NCBI GenBank assembly: GCA_038205805.1
Contig: JBBRBO010000081.1
Coordinates: forward strand, 1-17,754
Direction of reading: 5' to 3'
DNA: 17,754 nt
DNA from: JBBSBY01 sp038205805
GTDB taxonomy: Bacteria > Desulfobacterota > Desulfomonilia > Desulfomonilales > Desulfomonilaceae
Numbering within the stretch: position 1 is the first letter of the stretch; each line of letters starts with the position of its first letter. The position numbers were made by a program, and so were the translations under genes. Under the pieces are notes generated by a model that was not told the origin of the DNA, ran no database searches, and saw only the letters and a list, made by a program, of their open reading frames with translations. Positions 15,426-17,754 of the stretch are shown piece after piece.

Positions 15426-16388
15426 TCAGTATGTCCGGTGAAGTATCCGATCGGCTAGTTTCATGAGGGCCTTTTTTTCTTCGGATTCGGGGAAGATCTT
15501 CAGGTTTTCGCGGGCGCGGTCCAGGTATACTCTGCTCTGCCTGAGCGCTTCGGTGATGCCGTTGCGCCGGTCCAGGAATTCACGAACGCGGTCGAACTGC
15601 TCCTCGGTGATCTGAGTGCGCATTAAGCTTGCAACGTAATCCTTTTCCGACTGATCGGCATTCTTGAGCGCAGCGATGAGCGGCAAGGTCAACTTGCCTT
15701 CCTCGAAGTCCTTCCCGGGTTTTTTGCCCATGGTCGCCACGTCGGATTTGTAGTCGATTACGTCATCCGTCATCTGGAAGGCTATACCTAAGTTGAACCC
15801 AAAGGCCGCCAAGGCGTCTTCCTTTTCCCGGTCCAAGCCGCCGAGCACGGCGCCGCCGCGGCAGGCCGCCTCCATTAGGACGGCGGTTTTCATGGTAATG
15901 ATCTTGAGGTAATCCTCTTCGGTCAAATCAAGTGCGCCGATATTCGCCATTTGAAAAAGCTCGCCTTCGCTGAGACTTTCCGTGGCTTTGGAGACGATGC
16001 TCAGTATCCGCAAATTGCCGATGGCGGTCAGGGTGGAAAAGGCCTTCGCCAGGATGAAATCGCCGCCCAAGACGCACATCTCGTTGGACCAGAGCGCGTT
16101 TGCCGCCGGACGACCGCGCCTGACATCTGCTGCGTCTACCACATCGTCATGGAGTAGGGTGGCTGTGTGGATACACTCAATCGCTCCCGAGAGCTTGACC
16201 GCATTTGGACCAAAATACCCGCCCATGCGAGCTGCGATGATTACCAATTGAGGCCGTATACGTTTTCCGCCGCTGTTCATTATGTGTGCGCCGATCTCGA
16301 AGGCTACGGGTACGTTGCTGCGCAGATTGTCTATCAGCTCGGTCTCGAGGCGAACCATTTCCGTTTGTACGGCGTCGAGCAAATCCAT
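15426..16388 (-). CDS. ispB: Polyprenyl diphosphate synthase (octaprenyl/IspB type)
   Basis: A 320-residue trans-prenyltransferase that extends farnesyl or geranylgeranyl diphosphate with isopentenyl diphosphate to make the quinone side chain. GGKRIRP (40-46) binds substrate diphosphate. The first aspartate-rich motif is DDVVD (81-85) and the second is TDDVID (207-212). GKKPGKDFEEGK (221-232) is also conserved. The fifth residue before the first motif is a small Ala (76), which fits medium- or long-chain synthases rather than farnesyl-specific ones. Product length is not predictable beyond that. GGAG lies 6 bases before the ATG. It leads a minus-strand group with bamD and arsC and is divergent from ispD, another isoprenoid gene. 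Confidence 0.92.
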   Translation of the reverse strand: MDLLDAVQTEMVRLETELIDNLRSNVPVAFEIGAHIMNSGGKRIRPQLVIIAARMGGYFGPNAVKLSGAIECIHTATLLHDDVVDAADVRRGRPAANALWSNEMCVLGGDFILAKAFSTLTAIGNLRILSIVSKATESLSEGELFQMANIGALDLTEEDYLKIITMKTAVLMEAACRGGAVLGGLDREKEDALAAFGFNLGIAFQMTDDVIDYKSDVATMGKKPGKDFEEGKLTLPLIAALKNADQSEKDYVASLMRTQITEEQFDRVREFLDRRNGITEALRQSRVYLDRARENLKIFPESEEKKALMKLADRILHRTY

Positions 16389-16674
16389 GCGTTACTCCAT
16401 GAACTATTAGGCCGTGAACCTCATGGGTGGCTATTATGAGGCGGCGCACCTAGGACCCTGTAGACGAGCGTTTTCACATCCCGTATATTTGCTGATATGT
16501 CGCTGCGCTATGGCCTTGAGAGTCGGCGCGGGCAAACGGCGCTGGAAGCGAGCCCTCTTGGCGTAAAGCGGTTCCACGGCGGTTATCAACAATAACATCA
16601 AGTATCTGTCCCCGCAATACGTAGTCCGTCCATGTTCACGAAAGCGGGGCCTACAAAGAAACGGCAGGCTCATA
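16389..16674. other. Divergent gap between ispB and ispD
   Basis: These 286 bases should carry promoters for both genes, but I found no box pair good enough to call. CCCCGC (16610-16615) and GCGGGG (16644-16649) could pair in an ispD leader. No gene is seen. Confidence 0.5.
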
Positions 16675-17343
16675 GTGAAGCATATAGCACTTATAACGGC
16701 GGGCGGCGTCGGATTGAGGATGGCCGCGTCAAATCCGAAGCAGTTCCTCACATTGGCCGGCGTGTCGATTCTGGAGCGAACCATTCAGGTTTTTGACGAG
16801 CATTCTCTCATTGACTGCGTGTTGGTCACGCTTCCCGTCGCATTCGTGGATGAATGGAATGCACGCCCCCGGCCTTGCGGCGCAAAGCCCATGCGAGTTG
16901 TTCCAGGAGGTCCCACACGACAGGCCTCGGTCTTCAATGGACTCTTGAGTATCGACGAAGATCACGCGATCGTGGCGATACACGACGGGGTGCGGCCTCT
17001 GGTCTCGGCCCGGACCATTAGGGCGTGCATCGAGGCCGCGGAGGACACGGGAGCGGCTATTGCAGGTCGCAGGATCAAAGAAACCGTGAAACGACAACGG
17101 GGTGAGCTGCTGGAAACTGAGCCCAGGGAGAGCCTGTGGCTGGCTCATACCCCCCAAGTGTTCCGAAAGCAACTTATACTACGGGCTCATGAATGCGCCT
17201 TTCGAGACGGTTTTGAGGGAACGGACGACTCGTGTTTGATCGAGCGATTGGGTCTTCCCGTGCGCATGGTGGAGGATTCAGCTACGAACATGAAAATTAC
17301 TACTCCTGAGGATCTTGCGCTTGCAGAGTTGCTGCTGTCGTGA
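16675..17343 (+). CDS. ispD: 2-C-methyl-D-erythritol 4-phosphate cytidylyltransferase (IspD)
   Basis: A 222-residue enzyme of the MEP pathway that joins CTP to methylerythritol phosphate in the cytoplasm. The N-terminal nucleotide loop reads LITAGGVGLRM (6-16) followed by NPKQFL (20-25), with the catalytic Lys22. HDGVRPLV (103-110), AHTPQVFR (157-164), GTDDSCLIERLG (182-193) and MKITTPEDLALAE (206-218, with the conserved lysine at 207) complete the family pattern. TAGG in the loop and DGVRP differ from the E. coli PAAG and DAARP and resemble the broader IspD/TarI family; TarI would be expected beside teichoic-acid genes, which are absent. The start is GTG, with only a weak AGG 6 to 8 bases upstream. 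No ispF is fused or adjacent. Confidence 0.9.
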   Translation: MKHIALITAGGVGLRMAASNPKQFLTLAGVSILERTIQVFDEHSLIDCVLVTLPVAFVDEWNARPRPCGAKPMRVVPGGPTRQASVFNGLLSIDEDHAIVAIHDGVRPLVSARTIRACIEAAEDTGAAIAGRRIKETVKRQRGELLETEPRESLWLAHTPQVFRKQLILRAHECAFRDGFEGTDDSCLIERLGLPVRMVEDSATNMKITTPEDLALAELLLS

Positions 17344-17350
17344 ATGACCG

Positions 17351-17367
17351 AAAGCGTTTCGCTTTTT
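17351..17367 (+). terminator. Intrinsic terminator after ispD
   Basis: AAAGCG (17351-17356) and CGCTTT (17360-17365) form a perfect 6-bp stem with a TTT loop, followed by TT. It lies 7 bases after the ispD stop codon. The stem is short but the position is right. Confidence 0.6.
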
Positions 17368-17378
17368 AATGAGTAAAG

Positions 17379-17401
17379 CCGGTGAAGGTCACTTTTACCG
17401 G
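17379..17401 (+). repeat. Second stem-loop downstream of ispD
   Basis: CCGGT (17379-17383) pairs with ACCGG (17397-17401). The stem continues inward through GAAG against CTTT with one wobble and a bulge, leaving a loop of about four bases. It may back up the preceding terminator. Confidence 0.45.
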
Positions 17402-17621
17402 TTCCCGCGTGCGCACACCTAAGTAGCGGGGAACGAGCAAGGCTCTCTCGGAATATGGAATGCTGTTTTGGGGGGCCTGAGCGCAGAAATGCCTTGAGCT
17501 TCTTGAACCCTTTCGAAAAAATGGCGCTTTTCTGAAATAAAGGTTCCCTCAGCTATAACTCCATGATATACTATTAAACTATTTTGTCAAGTGAAAAGTA
17601 ACTCTTCAGTATAATTATGGT
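17402..17621. other. AT-rich junction between ispD and the transposase
   Basis: No coding frame is seen here. Base composition drops to AT-rich after about 17520, unlike the rest of the window, which suggests the insertion-sequence end lies somewhere in this stretch. I could not define the terminal inverted repeat because the other end of the element is outside the window. Confidence 0.4.
17563..17590 (-). promoter_or_regulatory. Near-consensus promoter pointing toward ispD
   Basis: On the minus strand TTGACA (17590-17585), a 16-base AT-rich spacer and TATCAT (17568-17563) match the sigma70 consensus in eleven of twelve box positions. It starts 32 bases past the transposase stop codon and fires leftward, against ispD. 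No minus-strand gene follows closely, so the transcript would be antisense to the ispD 3' end unless stopped first. Confidence 0.6.
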
Positions 17622-17754
17622 TCATCCGACAAGTGCGTACCTGGTTGAGTGCAGAGCATAGATTTTGAGCATAAAAAACTGCTTGTCTCGGAATCCATAC
17701 GCTTGTCTCTGCATAGTTTTGATTTTGTTGTTGGTTCCTTCCAGTGGACCGGTT
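17622..17754 (-). mobile_element. ISL3-family transposase, C-terminal part (runs off the window)
   Basis: The last 133 bases read on the minus strand give 43 residues followed by TGA (17624-17622). The stretch GPLEGTNNKIKTMQRQAYGF, then RDKQFFMLKIYAL, is the diagnostic C-terminal region of ISL3-family DDE transposases, just after the catalytic Glu (GxxEGxNNxIK, with Glu as the last acidic residue of the DDE triad). The frame ends with YALVG, a common end in the family. No frameshift or stop is seen in the visible part, so the element may be intact. The N-terminal zinc-binding and the other catalytic residues lie beyond the window. Confidence 0.88.

Overview
The window reads as chromosomal DNA of a free-living, diderm (Gram-negative) bacterium of roughly balanced base composition. 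A BamD-type outer-membrane lipoprotein, an IspB-type polyprenyl diphosphate synthase, the MEP-pathway enzyme IspD, a B12-binding radical SAM protein of the type common in sulfate-reducing and syntrophic bacteria, a CoA-disulfide/persulfide reductase with a rhodanese tail, and a biotin-less carboxyltransferase together suggest Desulfobacterota (Desulfomonile/Syntrophobacter-like). That placement is inference: there is no rRNA in the window to settle it.

Layout. 1-176: tRNA-Lys and tRNA-Glu, minus strand. 177-1058: a long stretch without a credible gene but with three inverted repeats, ending in a sigma70-like promoter for the radical SAM gene (1059-2537, plus). 2538-2683: convergent gap with a strong hairpin. 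2684-9099: minus-strand block. In transcription order it holds a persulfide/CoA-disulfide reductase with rhodanese domain, a small secreted protein overlapping a flippase-like membrane protein by 4 bases, a tRNA with anticodon CAT and its own promoter, then a membrane-anchored GT2 glycosyltransferase coupled through TGATG to asparagine synthetase asnB. 9100-9772: no gene seen. 9773-11110: stand-alone carboxyltransferase ending at a clear intrinsic terminator. 11377-14087: a GT-C (GT39-like) membrane glycosyltransferase followed 8 bases later by a YegS/DAGK-type lipid kinase. 14169-16388 (minus): ispB, bamD and an ArsC-type arsenate reductase whose frame is broken by TAA immediately after the catalytic loop. 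16675-17343 (plus): ispD, followed by a terminator. 17622-17754 (minus): the C-terminus of an ISL3-family transposase that runs off the window, with a near-consensus promoter beyond its 3' end.

The genes share a loose envelope theme: isoprenoid precursor (IspD), polyprenyl chain (IspB), polyprenyl-linked sugar transfer (GT2, GT39-like), lipid phosphorylation (YegS-like), lipid-associated membrane protein (flippase-like) and outer-membrane assembly (BamD). I found no CRISPR array, prophage or defence system. The most unusual things are the arsC nonsense codon in an otherwise well-preserved gene, the tRNA promoter whose -35 box overlaps the stop codon of the flippase gene, the carboxyltransferase without a biotin domain, and the promoter next to the transposase that points against ispD.
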